Shown: positions 16,880 to 25,546 of the stretch, in pieces
Layout of the letters: every line of letters starts with the position of its first letter
How positions within the stretch are numbered: the stretch's first letter is position 1
Assembly (NCBI GenBank): GCA_002711845.1
Contig: PASF01000002.1
Location: forward strand, 94,001 to 158,000
From: Gammaproteobacteria bacterium
GTDB taxonomy: Bacteria; Pseudomonadota; Gammaproteobacteria; Pseudomonadales; Pseudohongiellaceae
Direction: 5' to 3'
DNA length: 64,000 bases
Notes under the pieces: generated by a model
Database searches by the model: none
What the model saw: the letters and a program-made list of their open reading frames with translations, nothing else
Told to the model about the DNA's origin: nothing
Made by a program: the position numbers and the translations under genes

Positions 16880-17251
16880 GTGAAATTGAAGAATCTTGTT
16901 AAAACCGGTGTTGCACTGTCAGGTCTGATCCTGGCGTCTGTCATGACTGTCGGTGGCGTATCGGCGGATCAGCAGTCCCTGACGCTGGCGCAGGTTTCCG
17001 AAGGCTTTGACCCAGCGCGCACCTACGTGCAAAGCTGTTCGGCCTGCCACAACAGCGGTGCAGCCGGTGCCCCGCGCCTTGGCAATGCTGACGACTGGTC
17101 AGCGCGTGCTGAAAAAGGTCTGGAAACGCTTTACGAGAACACCATCAATGGCTACAACAACATCATGCCGCCTAAAGGCATGTGCTTCACCTGCTCCGAT
17201 GACGAGCTGAAAGCCGTTGTAGACTACATCCTGGCTGAAAGCGTCGAGTAA
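16880..17251 (+). CDS. c5-type monohaem cytochrome (second copy)
   Basis: Periplasmic c-type cytochrome of 123 residues: signal peptide about 1-31 (MKLKNLVKTGVALSGLILAS), haem motif CSACH in YVQSCSACHNSGAAGAP, Met ligand in NIMPPKGM, and the c5-type CFTC pair. It is clearly a paralogue of the preceding gene, suggesting tandem duplication. I chose the GTG at 16880 because GTGAGGGG stands seven bases before it and the signal peptide starts there; the ATG at 16856 would add eight residues. A terminator follows within 20 bp. Confidence 0.93.
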   Translation: MKLKNLVKTGVALSGLILASVMTVGGVSADQQSLTLAQVSEGFDPARTYVQSCSACHNSGAAGAPRLGNADDWSARAEKGLETLYENTINGYNNIMPPKGMCFTCSDDELKAVVDYILAESVE

Positions 17252-17270
17252 TTGATGCGCTTGGTCAAAG

Positions 17271-17296
17271 AAAAGGGCGCTTAGGCGCCCTTTTTT
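17271..17296 (+). terminator. Rho-independent terminator after the cytochrome pair
   Basis: AAAAGGGCGC-TTAG-GCGCCCTTTTTT forms a 10-bp stem with a 4-nt loop and a T-run. It ends the two-gene cytochrome unit. Confidence 0.9.
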
Positions 17297-17301
17297 ATGC
17301 C

Positions 17302-17445
17302 AACAGACAACTGAAAAACGTAATCGAAGCAGGCAGTGCGAGGCAAAAGCAGGCGCAAAAGCGCAGTTTACGAGTAGTAAATGAGCATTTTAAGCCTGCT
17401 TTTAACGACGCAATGACAACGGAGATAGTTTTTCAGTTGTCTGTT
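17302..17445. repeat. MITE-like element with 18-bp perfect terminal inverted repeats
   Basis: The ends AACAGACAACTGAAAAAC (17302-17319) and its exact complement (17428-17445) enclose 108 bp. The interior also contains shorter complementary blocks (for example GCAGGC near 17350 against GCCTGC near 17395, and AGCGCAGTTTACGAGTAGTAAATGAG). No open reading frame is carried. The right arm contains the TAA stop of rep (17444-17446). The layout suggests a non-autonomous palindromic element; mobility is inferred. Confidence 0.7.
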
Positions 17446-19489
17446 ATCCACCCAGCAGCTCCCGCAGCCCCGCCAGTGCATCCAGCCCCTTCTGCCTCTT
17501 CTGCTCCGGCGTGCTGTCGCCCCGGCCTTCCCACTGCAGGTTGTCCTGCGGCAGCTCGTCCAGGAAGCGGCTGGGGGTGCAGCTGATCACTTCACCAAAC
17601 TGCTTGCGCTTTTTGGTCAGCGTAAACACCAGGCCACGCTGGGCGCGGGTGATGCCGACGTAGGCCAGTCGGCGCTCCTCTTCGATGTCATCGTTCTCGA
17701 TGCTGTTGCGGTGTGGCAGCAGTTCTTCTTCCATGCCCATGATGAACACCCAGGGAAACTCCAGGCCTTTGGCGGCGTGCAGTGTCATCAGTTGCACCTG
17801 GTTCTCCACGGCGTCGTCCTCCTGGCGTTCCAGCAGGTCACGCAGGATCAGCTTGTTGATAGCCGCTTCGATATTGTCTGCCTCGCTGAGGGCATCATTG
17901 TCTGTGTCGTCGGCGGCCTTGCGCAGACTGTTTGCCAAAGATTCCACCAGCATCTGCACATTGCCGATGGCCCGCTCGGCGGCATTGGGCGTGGCGCTGT
18001 TCTGGTGCAGCCAACCGTCATAGTCGATGTCGTTGATCATCTCGCGGATGGCCCGGATTGGGTCATCCTGCTGGCAGTGGCTCGCAACGCCGCGCAGCCA
18101 GTGGCTGAAGCGGTGCAGCTTGTCGATCTGCGGCGCCGCCATCACCTGTTCCAGACCCATCTCGTCGCAGGCCGCCATCAGGCTGACACCGCGGTCATTG
18201 GCGTAGGTGCCCAGGTTTTCCAGGATGGAGGGGCCGATCTTGCGCCGTGGCGTGTTGATGATGCGCAGAAACGCGTTGTCGTCGTCCGGGTTTATCAGCA
18301 GCCGCAGGTAGGCCATGATGTCCTTGATCTCGGCGCGCGAGAAGAAGGACGTGCCGCCGCTGAGTTGATAGGGAATCTGGTGTGCCTGCAGCTTTATTTC
18401 CAGCAGTCGCGCCTGGTGGTTGCCGCGGTAGAGCACGGCAAAGTCGCCGAACTTTAGCTGTTTGTGCACGCACAGGCTCAGGATCTCGGTACAGATTCGG
18501 TCGGCCTCGGCATCCTGATCGGGCACCGCCAGCACGCGCATGGGCTCGCCCAGCCCCAGCTCACTCCACAGGCTTTTATCGTAGATATGCGGGTTGTTGG
18601 CAATCAGCGTATTGGCCGCCTGCAGAATGATATTGCTGGAGCGGTAGTTCTGCTCCAGCTTGATAACGTTCAGATTGGGGTAGTCATTCTGCAGCTCCAG
18701 CATGTTCTCTGGGCGGGCGCCGCGCCAGGCGTAGATCGACTGATCGTCATCGCCCACCACGGTCAGGCCGTTGCGGGGGCCTACCAGCAGCTTTACCAGC
18801 AGATACTGGCTGGTGTTGGTGTCCTGATACTCGTCGACCAGCAAATAGTGCACCCGGTTCTGCCAGCGCTCCAGCACGGCCGGCTTGTCCTGAAACAGCG
18901 TTGCCGGCATCAGGATGAGGTCGTCAAAGTCGACCGCATTAAAGGCGCGCAGGTGGCGCTGATACTCTTCATACACACGGGCGGCGAACACGGTATCGGC
19001 ATCCTGCGCTGAGGCCAGTGCCTGCGGGGGCAGCAACAGATCGTTCTTCCAGTCCGAGATCTGGTTCTGAAGTGTGCGCAGGCTGGCTTCGTCGACATCC
19101 TGTTCCTTCAGCATCAGGCTTTTCAACAGCGCCAGCGCGTCCTGGCCATCAAAAATGGAGAAACCGCTTTTTAAACCCAGGTGCTTGAGCTCGTGCCGGA
19201 TAATCGTCAGCCCCAGATGGTGAAAGGTGGCGATGGTCAATCCGCGGGCGCTGGCGCCCTCTGTGTTGGCGCGCAGCAATCGGCCGACGCGCTCTTTCAT
19301 TTCCCTTGCCGCCTTGTTGGTAAACGTGACGGCCACAATTTTGTGCGCCGGAATGCCGCACTGGTTGATCAGGTAGGAAATCTTCTGGGTAATGACGCTG
19401 GTTTTGCCGCTGCCTGCGCCTGCCAGCACCAGCAGCGGTGAGCCGATGTAGCGGACGGCGGCTTTTTGTCGGGGGTTGAGTTGGTTCAC
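17444..19489 (-). CDS. rep: ATP-dependent DNA helicase Rep
   Basis: UvrD/Rep-type superfamily 1 3'-5' helicase that helps replication forks pass bound proteins. 681 residues from the GTG at 19489, close to E. coli Rep. Visible motifs: I GAGSGKT (about 24-30), Ia AVTFTNKAAREMKERVG, II LLVDEYQDTN, III VVGDDDQSIYAWRGARPEN, IV KLEQNYRSS, V LMTLHAAKGLEFPWVF, and VI AYVGITRAQRGL. The GTG gives the family N-terminus MNQLNPRQKAAV. A TTG at 19558 would add 23 residues with no counterpart in Rep. The stop codon lies in the terminal repeat of the adjoining element, so the last residues may differ from the ancestral end. Confidence 0.95.
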   Translation of the reverse strand: MNQLNPRQKAAVRYIGSPLLVLAGAGSGKTSVITQKISYLINQCGIPAHKIVAVTFTNKAAREMKERVGRLLRANTEGASARGLTIATFHHLGLTIIRHELKHLGLKSGFSIFDGQDALALLKSLMLKEQDVDEASLRTLQNQISDWKNDLLLPPQALASAQDADTVFAARVYEEYQRHLRAFNAVDFDDLILMPATLFQDKPAVLERWQNRVHYLLVDEYQDTNTSQYLLVKLLVGPRNGLTVVGDDDQSIYAWRGARPENMLELQNDYPNLNVIKLEQNYRSSNIILQAANTLIANNPHIYDKSLWSELGLGEPMRVLAVPDQDAEADRICTEILSLCVHKQLKFGDFAVLYRGNHQARLLEIKLQAHQIPYQLSGGTSFFSRAEIKDIMAYLRLLINPDDDNAFLRIINTPRRKIGPSILENLGTYANDRGVSLMAACDEMGLEQVMAAPQIDKLHRFSHWLRGVASHCQQDDPIRAIREMINDIDYDGWLHQNSATPNAAERAIGNVQMLVESLANSLRKAADDTDNDALSEADNIEAAINKLILRDLLERQEDDAVENQVQLMTLHAAKGLEFPWVFIMGMEEELLPHRNSIENDDIEEERRLAYVGITRAQRGLVFTLTKKRKQFGEVISCTPSRFLDELPQDNLQWEGRGDSTPEQKRQKGLDALAGLRELLGG

Positions 19490-19645
19490 AAACGGGGGCG
19501 ATTCCTGGGGTATGCGTGAGCGAAGGCCGGGTAGTATAACCCAGTCGATTGATGACAACCCAGCTGCGAAAACACGGGGGTGTGACTGGGGCGGAACAGA
19601 AAAAACAGGCGGAAGGATGATGATTTAACTGATATGTATCATAAT

Positions 19646-19661
19646 TGTGAGCTGCATCACC
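19646..19661. promoter_or_regulatory. Crp-type operator upstream of the GGDEF-EAL gene
   Basis: TGTGA-GCTGCA-TCACC matches the Crp consensus at 9 of 10 positions. It lies immediately upstream of a sigma-28-like promoter (19671-19697). Activation or repression cannot be told from the sequence. Confidence 0.5.
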
Positions 19662-19670
19662 CTAATTTAT

Positions 19671-19697
19671 CAAAGTTTATGCGTAACTGGCCGATAG
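19671..19697 (+). promoter_or_regulatory. Sigma-28 (FliA) type promoter of the c-di-GMP gene
   Basis: CAAAGTTT-N11-GCCGATAG matches the FliA consensus TAAAGTTT-N11-GCCGATAA at 14 of 16 positions with exact spacing. Transcription would start near 19704, about 60 nt before the GTG at 19766. This places the c-di-GMP protein in the late flagellar regulon by inference. Confidence 0.72.
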
Positions 19698-19765
19698 CAG
19701 AAACTGGGATAGTCCCTTATGGGGCAGTATGGACTTGATTTTATGCCCAAGCCGGGAGCTGCGCA

Positions 19766-21481
19766 GTGCGCATATTGCTAATTTCTGAACAGGACAGTGA
19801 CCATAGCCTGGTGGAGCGCCTGCTGCACAGCATCACGGATATTCCCAGTGAACTGGTGAGTTGTCCGGCGGATCCGCATGCATTGGCGACACGTGATCTG
19901 GGTCGATTCCACCTGATGTTGTGGGGCACCGTTTCCGACGTCCAGATTGCGGCCCGCCTGCTGATCGAGCTCAGTCGTCAACATATCACCCTGCCGCTGG
20001 TGGTGCTGAGCGACAAGGTGGCCCATGGCAGCAGTCGCCATCAGGCTTCCGCCAAAGACTTTGAAGTATTGTCCCGCGAGACGCTGAGTGCACCGTTGAT
20101 GCGCAGTGCCTTGTTGCATTTCGGCGCCCGTCGGCACGGTGTCAGCTCGATGCCGGCGCGTGTACCTGACCCGCTAACGGGCTTAAGCAATCGACAGCAT
20201 CTGCGCGAACAGCTGGCCACGGTGCTGGCAGAGAAGTCCGAGCCGGCCTGTGTGGCGCTGCTGCTGATCGATGTGGATCAGTTCAAGAAAGTGAATGTGT
20301 CCTACGGACAGGGCGCCGGTGATGCGCTGATTCAATTGATTGCCGAACGTATCCAGTCCGCGCTGGCGCCCACACAGCGGTTGGCGCGTATTGGCGGCAA
20401 TGAATTCGCCGTGGTTTTTCAGAATGCCGTGGGCTCTGTGGAATCGGAGGCGACATTGCGCAGCGATGCGATTTTGCAGGCCATGAACAAGCCGTTCCCG
20501 CTGGCGCGGCACGCTGTAAAGATGCATGTCAGCCTGGGGCTGGCAATCAAGGATGCCGGCATCATGACCGTGGACACCCTGTTTGCCCATGCCGATATGG
20601 CCATGCGTGCGGCCAAGCAGGATAAGGGCAATACCTGCAAGCTGTACACGCGCGATATGACCGATTCGGCGCAAAAAGAGCTGAAACTGGAGTCTGAAAT
20701 CCGCCGTAGCCTGCGCAAGGAAGACTTTGTGCTGCATTTTCAGCCGCGAATTGATATCAGCCGCAATCGTGTGATCGGGGTGGAGGCGCTGGTGCGCTGG
20801 CAGCACCCGGTGCGTGGCCTGCTGCCGCCGGGTGACTTCATTCGTGTGGCTGAAGAAAGTGGCCTGATCGTGCCACTGGGTTACTGGGTCATCCATGCTG
20901 CCTGCAATTACCTGAATGAGCTGTCAGCCAAAGGTTATGATCATATCCAGATTGCAGTGAATGTGGCCTTTAAACAGTTTCAGGACAGCAATTTTGTGCG
21001 CACGGTTGCCAATATCATCCGCAAACACGATATTGCTCCGGGCCGGCTGGAGTTTGAACTGACCGAAACCACGATGATGATTGAGGGCAGTGCCGTCGAC
21101 CAGAGCCTGCGTCAGCTCAGTGAGCTGGGTATCGCCATTTCACTGGACGATTTTGGTACCGGTTACTCCTCATTCGCCCATATCCAGCGCTTGCCGATTT
21201 CAGCATTGAAAATAGACCGCTCTTTTGTCAGCAATGTGCAGAGGAACCCGGATGATGCCACCATCGTCAAGGCCATGATCAATCTGGCGCACAGTCTGAA
21301 CATGGAAGTTATCGCTGAAGGTGCTGAAACCGTTGAACAGGTGAACTTCCTGCGCGAGCACGAATGCGATCAGGTGCAGGGTTATTACTTCAGTCGCCCG
21401 ATCAGTTACGAGGACTTTCTTGTGCTATTGGCCATGGAGCGTGAACGTGGCTTTGAGTCAGTGCTGGCAGCGGCCACCTGA
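19766..21481 (+). CDS. GGDEF-EAL c-di-GMP signalling protein with receiver-like N-terminus
   Basis: Cytoplasmic protein of 571 residues. Residues 1-120 look like a degenerate response-regulator receiver (MRILLISEQDSDHSLVERLL). A GGDEF domain occupies about 130-300 and an EAL domain about 315-560. The signature loop of the cyclase domain is GGNEF, so diguanylate cyclase activity is uncertain. The EAL domain keeps the expected residues (EALVRWQHP, ELTETTMM, DDFGTGYSS, KIDRSFV, EGAETVEQ), so it should hydrolyse c-di-GMP. The GTG at 19766 has GGGAG seven bases before it. With its FliA-like promoter and Crp-type box it probably tunes the swim/attach decision. Confidence 0.92.
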   Translation: MRILLISEQDSDHSLVERLLHSITDIPSELVSCPADPHALATRDLGRFHLMLWGTVSDVQIAARLLIELSRQHITLPLVVLSDKVAHGSSRHQASAKDFEVLSRETLSAPLMRSALLHFGARRHGVSSMPARVPDPLTGLSNRQHLREQLATVLAEKSEPACVALLLIDVDQFKKVNVSYGQGAGDALIQLIAERIQSALAPTQRLARIGGNEFAVVFQNAVGSVESEATLRSDAILQAMNKPFPLARHAVKMHVSLGLAIKDAGIMTVDTLFAHADMAMRAAKQDKGNTCKLYTRDMTDSAQKELKLESEIRRSLRKEDFVLHFQPRIDISRNRVIGVEALVRWQHPVRGLLPPGDFIRVAEESGLIVPLGYWVIHAACNYLNELSAKGYDHIQIAVNVAFKQFQDSNFVRTVANIIRKHDIAPGRLEFELTETTMMIEGSAVDQSLRQLSELGIAISLDDFGTGYSSFAHIQRLPISALKIDRSFVSNVQRNPDDATIVKAMINLAHSLNMEVIAEGAETVEQVNFLREHECDQVQGYYFSRPISYEDFLVLLAMERERGFESVLAAAT

Positions 21482-21644
21482 CCGGCCGCTGCGTTGTTGA
21501 ACCCCTGCCGCGCAAATTCGTCTGCAAGCCCTTCCCGATTGAACTACAACATCTAAAGAATTGACACGAACGCGTGGGCGAAACAGTCGGCGCGAGACAG
21601 ACGTGTGCGCCGTAACAGGGACGGACGCTTTCAGGGAGGATGCT

Positions 21645-23186
21645 GTGTCGCTGGCAGTGGTTTATACCCGCGCCAATCAGGGAGTTGAGTCGCCGCTGGT
21701 GACGGTGGAAACCCATCTGTCCAACGGATTGCCCGCGCTGTCGATGGTGGGTCTGCCGGAGACGGCGGTAAAGGAAAGCCGCGAACGGGTGCGCAGTGCC
21801 ATTCTTCATGCTGGCCTTGAGTTTCCGTCCGGCCGCATTACCATCAACATGGCACCGGCAGGCGTCCCTAAAAGCGGTGGCCGTTATGATCTGGCGATTG
21901 CCTTGAGTATCCTCGCGGCATCCGGGCAACTGCCGGCAGAAAAACTCGCCGCCACTGAAATCCTGGGTGAGCTGGCGCTGGCAGGCGACGTGCGCAGTGT
22001 GCAGGGCGTGTTGCCGGCGGTGATCGCCGCACGCGGTGCCGGGCGCAGCTTGCTGGTGCCGGCCGCCAATGCTGGCGAAGCCTGCCTGGTTGAAGGCAAT
22101 ACCTTCGCTGCCGCCACGTTGCAGGAGGCCTGTCAGCACTTTATGGATGCGCCGCTATTGGCGCTGCCCCATACCCGGGGCCAGCCCGATGCCGGCACGG
22201 CTCAGCGCACGCCAGACATTGCCGATATCCGCGGTCAGCACCTGGCCAAGCGCGCCTTGTTGATCGCCGCAGCGGGTGGCCACAACATGCTGATGGTGGG
22301 GCCACCCGGTACTGGCAAGACGCTACTGGCCAATACGCTGCCCGGCCTGTTGCCAGCGCTCAGTGAAGCCGACGCGCTGGAGGCCGCGTCGATCCGTTCG
22401 GTCGCCGGGCAGCCATTGACCCCGTGCCAATGGGCACTGCCGCCGTTCCGGGCGCCGCACCACAGTGCCAGTGGTGTCGCCATGGTGGGGGGTGGTCGTC
22501 ACCTGACGCCAGGTGAGGTGACGCTGGCACATGCCGGCGTGCTGTTCCTGGATGAACTCACCGAGTTCAAGCGTCACGTGCTGGAGTGCCTGCGAGAACC
22601 ACTGGAATCAGGGACGGTCACCATTGTACGGGCTGATTATCGGGTGGCATTCCCCGCCCGGTTTCAATTGGTGGCAGCCATGAATCCGTGCCCGTGTGGT
22701 TATCATGGCGACGCTCAGGAACCCTGTCGCTGCACGCCTGAGCGCATCGCACGTTACCTGGAGAAAATCTCCGGACCCTTGCTCGACCGGATTGATCTGC
22801 ATGTCGAAGTGTCACGTCTGGACTATCGTGAGTTGATGGGGCGTGACTTGATGGGACGAGAGCCGTCGGGCGCACCGAACAATGCCGACCTGCGCCGACA
22901 GGTGTTGGTGACCAGAAAGCGGCAGTTGGCCAGGGCCGGTGTGTTGAACAGCCGGCTGACGGCTGCACAACTGGAGAAGGTCTGTGCCTTGAATAAGGAC
23001 AGTGACCTGTTGTTGCAGCAGGTCGTTGAGCGCCTGCGGCTATCAGCACGGGCCTGTCATCGCCTGATCAAACTGGCACGCACGATTGCCGACCTTGAGG
23101 CCAGTGCGGCCATCGCGCCGGAGCATGTGGCTGAGGCGGCGAGCTATCGGGGGGTCAGCGCTTTAAGTGCGTCTCCAGGGCTTTGA
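21645..23186 (+). CDS. comM: YifB/ComM-family Mg-chelatase-like AAA+ ATPase
   Basis: Cytoplasmic AAA+ ATPase of 513 residues; ComM promotes branch migration during natural transformation. N-terminal chelatase-like domain (about 20-150: GLPALSMVGLPETAVKESRERVRSAI), Walker A GPPGTGKT (about 220), Walker B LFLDEL (about 302), then the Mg-chelatase C-terminal region with the conserved MNPCPCGY cysteine motif. The GTG at 21645 is preceded by AGGGAGGA and gives the family start MSLAVVYTRA. The last 32 bp overlap the convergent ubiK gene. No competence genes are in view. Confidence 0.93.
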   Translation: MSLAVVYTRANQGVESPLVTVETHLSNGLPALSMVGLPETAVKESRERVRSAILHAGLEFPSGRITINMAPAGVPKSGGRYDLAIALSILAASGQLPAEKLAATEILGELALAGDVRSVQGVLPAVIAARGAGRSLLVPAANAGEACLVEGNTFAAATLQEACQHFMDAPLLALPHTRGQPDAGTAQRTPDIADIRGQHLAKRALLIAAAGGHNMLMVGPPGTGKTLLANTLPGLLPALSEADALEAASIRSVAGQPLTPCQWALPPFRAPHHSASGVAMVGGGRHLTPGEVTLAHAGVLFLDELTEFKRHVLECLREPLESGTVTIVRADYRVAFPARFQLVAAMNPCPCGYHGDAQEPCRCTPERIARYLEKISGPLLDRIDLHVEVSRLDYRELMGRDLMGREPSGAPNNADLRRQVLVTRKRQLARAGVLNSRLTAAQLEKVCALNKDSDLLLQQVVERLRLSARACHRLIKLARTIADLEASAAIAPEHVAEAASYRGVSALSASPGL

Positions 23187-23400
23187 CGGCGGCTTCCAGC
23201 TCCTCAATGCGCCCCTCGGCGCGTTGCAGGGCGCGCGTCTGCGCCTCGAACTCCTCGCGCGTCAGCAGATCCATCCGGGCCAGTGACTGCTTCACCGCGC
23301 CTCTGACCGTTTCCCTGACTTCCTCCCCGGCAGCACTGACCTGCGGCAATACCCTGCTGATCTGTTCGCTGAGTTCATCGATTATTGAGCGCTTGGTCAT
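23155..23400 (-). CDS. ubiK: Ubiquinone biosynthesis accessory factor UbiK (BMFP/YqiC family)
   Basis: Small coiled-coil protein of 81 residues that assists the aerobic ubiquinone-synthesis complex at the membrane. Sequence features: N-terminal amphipathic part (MTKRSIIDELSEQISRVLP), the conserved LDLLTREEFEAQ-type segment (MDLLTREEFEAQTRAL), and a C-terminal coiled coil (AEGRIEELEAAVKALETHL). Full length for the family. It is convergent with and overlaps comM by 32 bp, the same neighbourhood as in many gammaproteobacteria except for the overlap. Confidence 0.92.
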   Translation of the reverse strand: MTKRSIIDELSEQISRVLPQVSAAGEEVRETVRGAVKQSLARMDLLTREEFEAQTRALQRAEGRIEELEAAVKALETHLKR

Positions 23401-23446
23401 TGCTGTATCCCCTTGGTTCTGCGTTGCCTGATTACCTTAGTATGGG

Positions 23447-23513
23447 GAATTTATGGGGACGGAGGCAATACTTTTCAGAATGCAAAAAGTATTGCCTCCG
23501 TCCCCATAAATTC
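23447..23513. repeat. Intact GGGGACGGAGG-core hairpin (copy A)
   Basis: 29-bp perfect inverted repeats (23447-23475 and 23485-23513) with a 9-nt loop. The arm ends in GGCAATACTTTT toward the loop, as in the copy at 25452. It lies between ubiK and glnK, upstream of the NtrC-like site. Confidence 0.85.
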
Positions 23514-23553
23514 TTCTGCCGCGATCGATAGTGGTGCGTGCAAAAATCACAGC

Positions 23554-23568
23554 GCACCACGATGGTGC
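23554..23568. promoter_or_regulatory. NtrC-type enhancer site
   Basis: GCACC-ACGAT-GGTGC matches the NtrC core GCACC-N5-GGTGC perfectly. It is centred about 120 bp upstream of the predicted glnK transcription start, the usual enhancer distance. Confidence 0.75.
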
Positions 23569-23653
23569 AGCATTTGTTTCATCTTACCGCCATACTGCGT
23601 ATTGCCCACCGTTCAAATGCGTATCTAATTGAATTAAAAGTGGATATCCAAGA

Positions 23654-23669
23654 TGGCACGGGCCATGCA
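23654..23669 (+). promoter_or_regulatory. Sigma-54 promoter of glnK-amtB
   Basis: TGGCACGGGCCATGCA matches TGGCACG-N4-TTGCA except for one base, with GG and GC elements exactly ten bases apart. Transcription would start near 23680, giving a leader of about 55 nt before glnK. Together with the NtrC-type site it indicates nitrogen-limitation control. Confidence 0.8.
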
Positions 23670-23701
23670 TAGTGACTCTCAGGTGTATCTGCACTGAATA
23701 G

Positions 23702-24073
<372 letters not shown>

Positions 24074-24108
24074 AAGCTGACTAATGCTCTCAAGCGGAGG
24101 AAATAACG

Positions 24109-25371
24109 GTGGAAAACCAAATTTTTGAACTGCAGTATGCAATGGACACCTTCTACTTTCTGGTGTGCGGTGCACTGGTAATGTGGATGGCGGCTGGCTT
24201 CTCGATGTTGGAAGCGGGCCTGGTACGAGCCAAGAACACAACTGAAATTCTGACCAAGAACGTTGCACTGTTCGCGGTCTCCTGCACCATGTATCTGGTG
24301 TGTGGTTACGCCATCATGTACGGCGGCGGCTACTTCCTGTCCGGCATCGCCGGTGGCGATACGCTGGTTGCTGATGCGCTGGCGGCTTCGGCTGAAAACG
24401 GTTTTGATGGTGGCTCTGTTTACTCAGGCGCATCTGACTTCTTCTTCCAGGTGGTCTTTGTGGCAACTGCCATGTCTATCGTCTCGGGTGCGGTTGCTGA
24501 GCGTATGAAACTGTGGGCCTTCCTGGCGTTTGCAGTGGTCATGACTGGCTTCATCTACCCGATGGAAGGTGCATGGACATGGGGCGGCGCGTCTGTCTTT
24601 GGCATGTACACACTGGGCGACCTGGGCTTCTCTGACTTCGCAGGTTCCGGCATTGTTCACATGGCAGGCGCTGCTGCAGCACTGGCCGGGGTGATCCTGC
24701 TGGGCGCACGTAAGGGCAAATATGCCGCTGACGGCACCGCCCGCGCTATTCCGGGTGCCAACCTGCCGCTGGCTACACTGGGTATGTTCATCCTGTGGAT
24801 GGGCTGGTTCGGTTTCAACGGTGGTTCGGTCCTGAAGCTGGGCGACATTGCCAGCGCCAACGCGGTAGCGATGGTGTTCCTGAACACAAACGCAGCAGCC
24901 TCTGGCGGCCTGATCGCCGCTCTGATCACAGCGCGACTGCTGTTCGGCAAAGCTGACCTGACCATGGCACTGAACGGTGCGCTGGCTGGCCTGGTCGCGA
25001 TTACTGCCGAGCCTTCTACGCCGACTGCCCTGCAGGCAACACTGTTTGGCGGCCTGGGCGGCATCCTGGTGGTGTTCAGCATCATCTTCCTGGACAAGAT
25101 CAAGATCGACGATCCGGTCGGTGCGATCTCTGTGCACGGTACCTGTGGTCTGCTAGGTCTGTTGCTGGTGCCGATCACCAACGACGGTTCAAGCTTCTCT
25201 GGCCAGATCATCGGCGCCCTGACCATCTTCATCTGGGTGTTCGTGACCAGCTTCATCGTCTGGATTGCGCTGAAGGCTGTCATCGGCATTCGGGTATCAG
25301 AAGAAGAGGAAGATCAAGGTGTGGATATCTCCGAGTGTGGCCTGGAAGCCTACCCGGAATTCACCAAGTAA
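24109..25371 (+). CDS. amtB: Ammonium transporter AmtB
   Basis: Inner-membrane trimeric ammonium channel of 420 residues with about eleven membrane segments. Conserved features: AGFSMLEAGLVRAKN near the N-terminus, the central GSGIVHMAGAAAALAG-type segment with the pore His, GMFILWMGWFGFNGGS, and the late ISVHGTCGLLG with the second pore His. There is no cleavable leader, as in many proteobacterial Amt proteins outside the enterics. The GTG start at 24109 follows AGCGGAGGAAATAAC. It is followed by a strong terminator and is co-regulated with glnK. Confidence 0.97.
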   Translation: MENQIFELQYAMDTFYFLVCGALVMWMAAGFSMLEAGLVRAKNTTEILTKNVALFAVSCTMYLVCGYAIMYGGGYFLSGIAGGDTLVADALAASAENGFDGGSVYSGASDFFFQVVFVATAMSIVSGAVAERMKLWAFLAFAVVMTGFIYPMEGAWTWGGASVFGMYTLGDLGFSDFAGSGIVHMAGAAAALAGVILLGARKGKYAADGTARAIPGANLPLATLGMFILWMGWFGFNGGSVLKLGDIASANAVAMVFLNTNAAASGGLIAALITARLLFGKADLTMALNGALAGLVAITAEPSTPTALQATLFGGLGGILVVFSIIFLDKIKIDDPVGAISVHGTCGLLGLLLVPITNDGSSFSGQIIGALTIFIWVFVTSFIVWIALKAVIGIRVSEEEEDQGVDISECGLEAYPEFTK

Positions 25372-25397
25372 GATCCCCCTGAGAGTACGCTCTCACC

Positions 25398-25434
25398 AAA
25401 AAAGGCCGGGTTCATTTGAACCCGGCCTTTTTTT
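25398..25434 (+). terminator. Rho-independent terminator of glnK-amtB
   Basis: An A-run, then GGCCGGGTTCA paired with TGAACCCGGCC around a 2-nt loop, then seven T. Strong and probably bidirectional. Confidence 0.93.
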
Positions 25435-25451
25435 GTCCGTTTTCTACACGC

Positions 25452-25546
25452 GTTTAATGGGGACGGAGGCAATACTTTTTAGAAAAGTATTGCCTCCGTC
25501 CCCATTAAACCTTCCATTAAACCTTTGCCTCCGCCCCCATTAAAAG
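25452..25546. repeat. GGGGACGGAGG-core hairpin (copy B) plus an extra half-element
   Basis: 28-bp perfect inverted repeats (25452-25479, 25483-25510) with a 3-nt loop. They are followed by a diverged extra half (25511-25546) that repeats CATTAAACCTTTGCCTCCG. The stop codon of rsmE (25540-25542) lies inside this extra half. The arm ends in GGCAATACTTTT like copy A. Confidence 0.85.
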
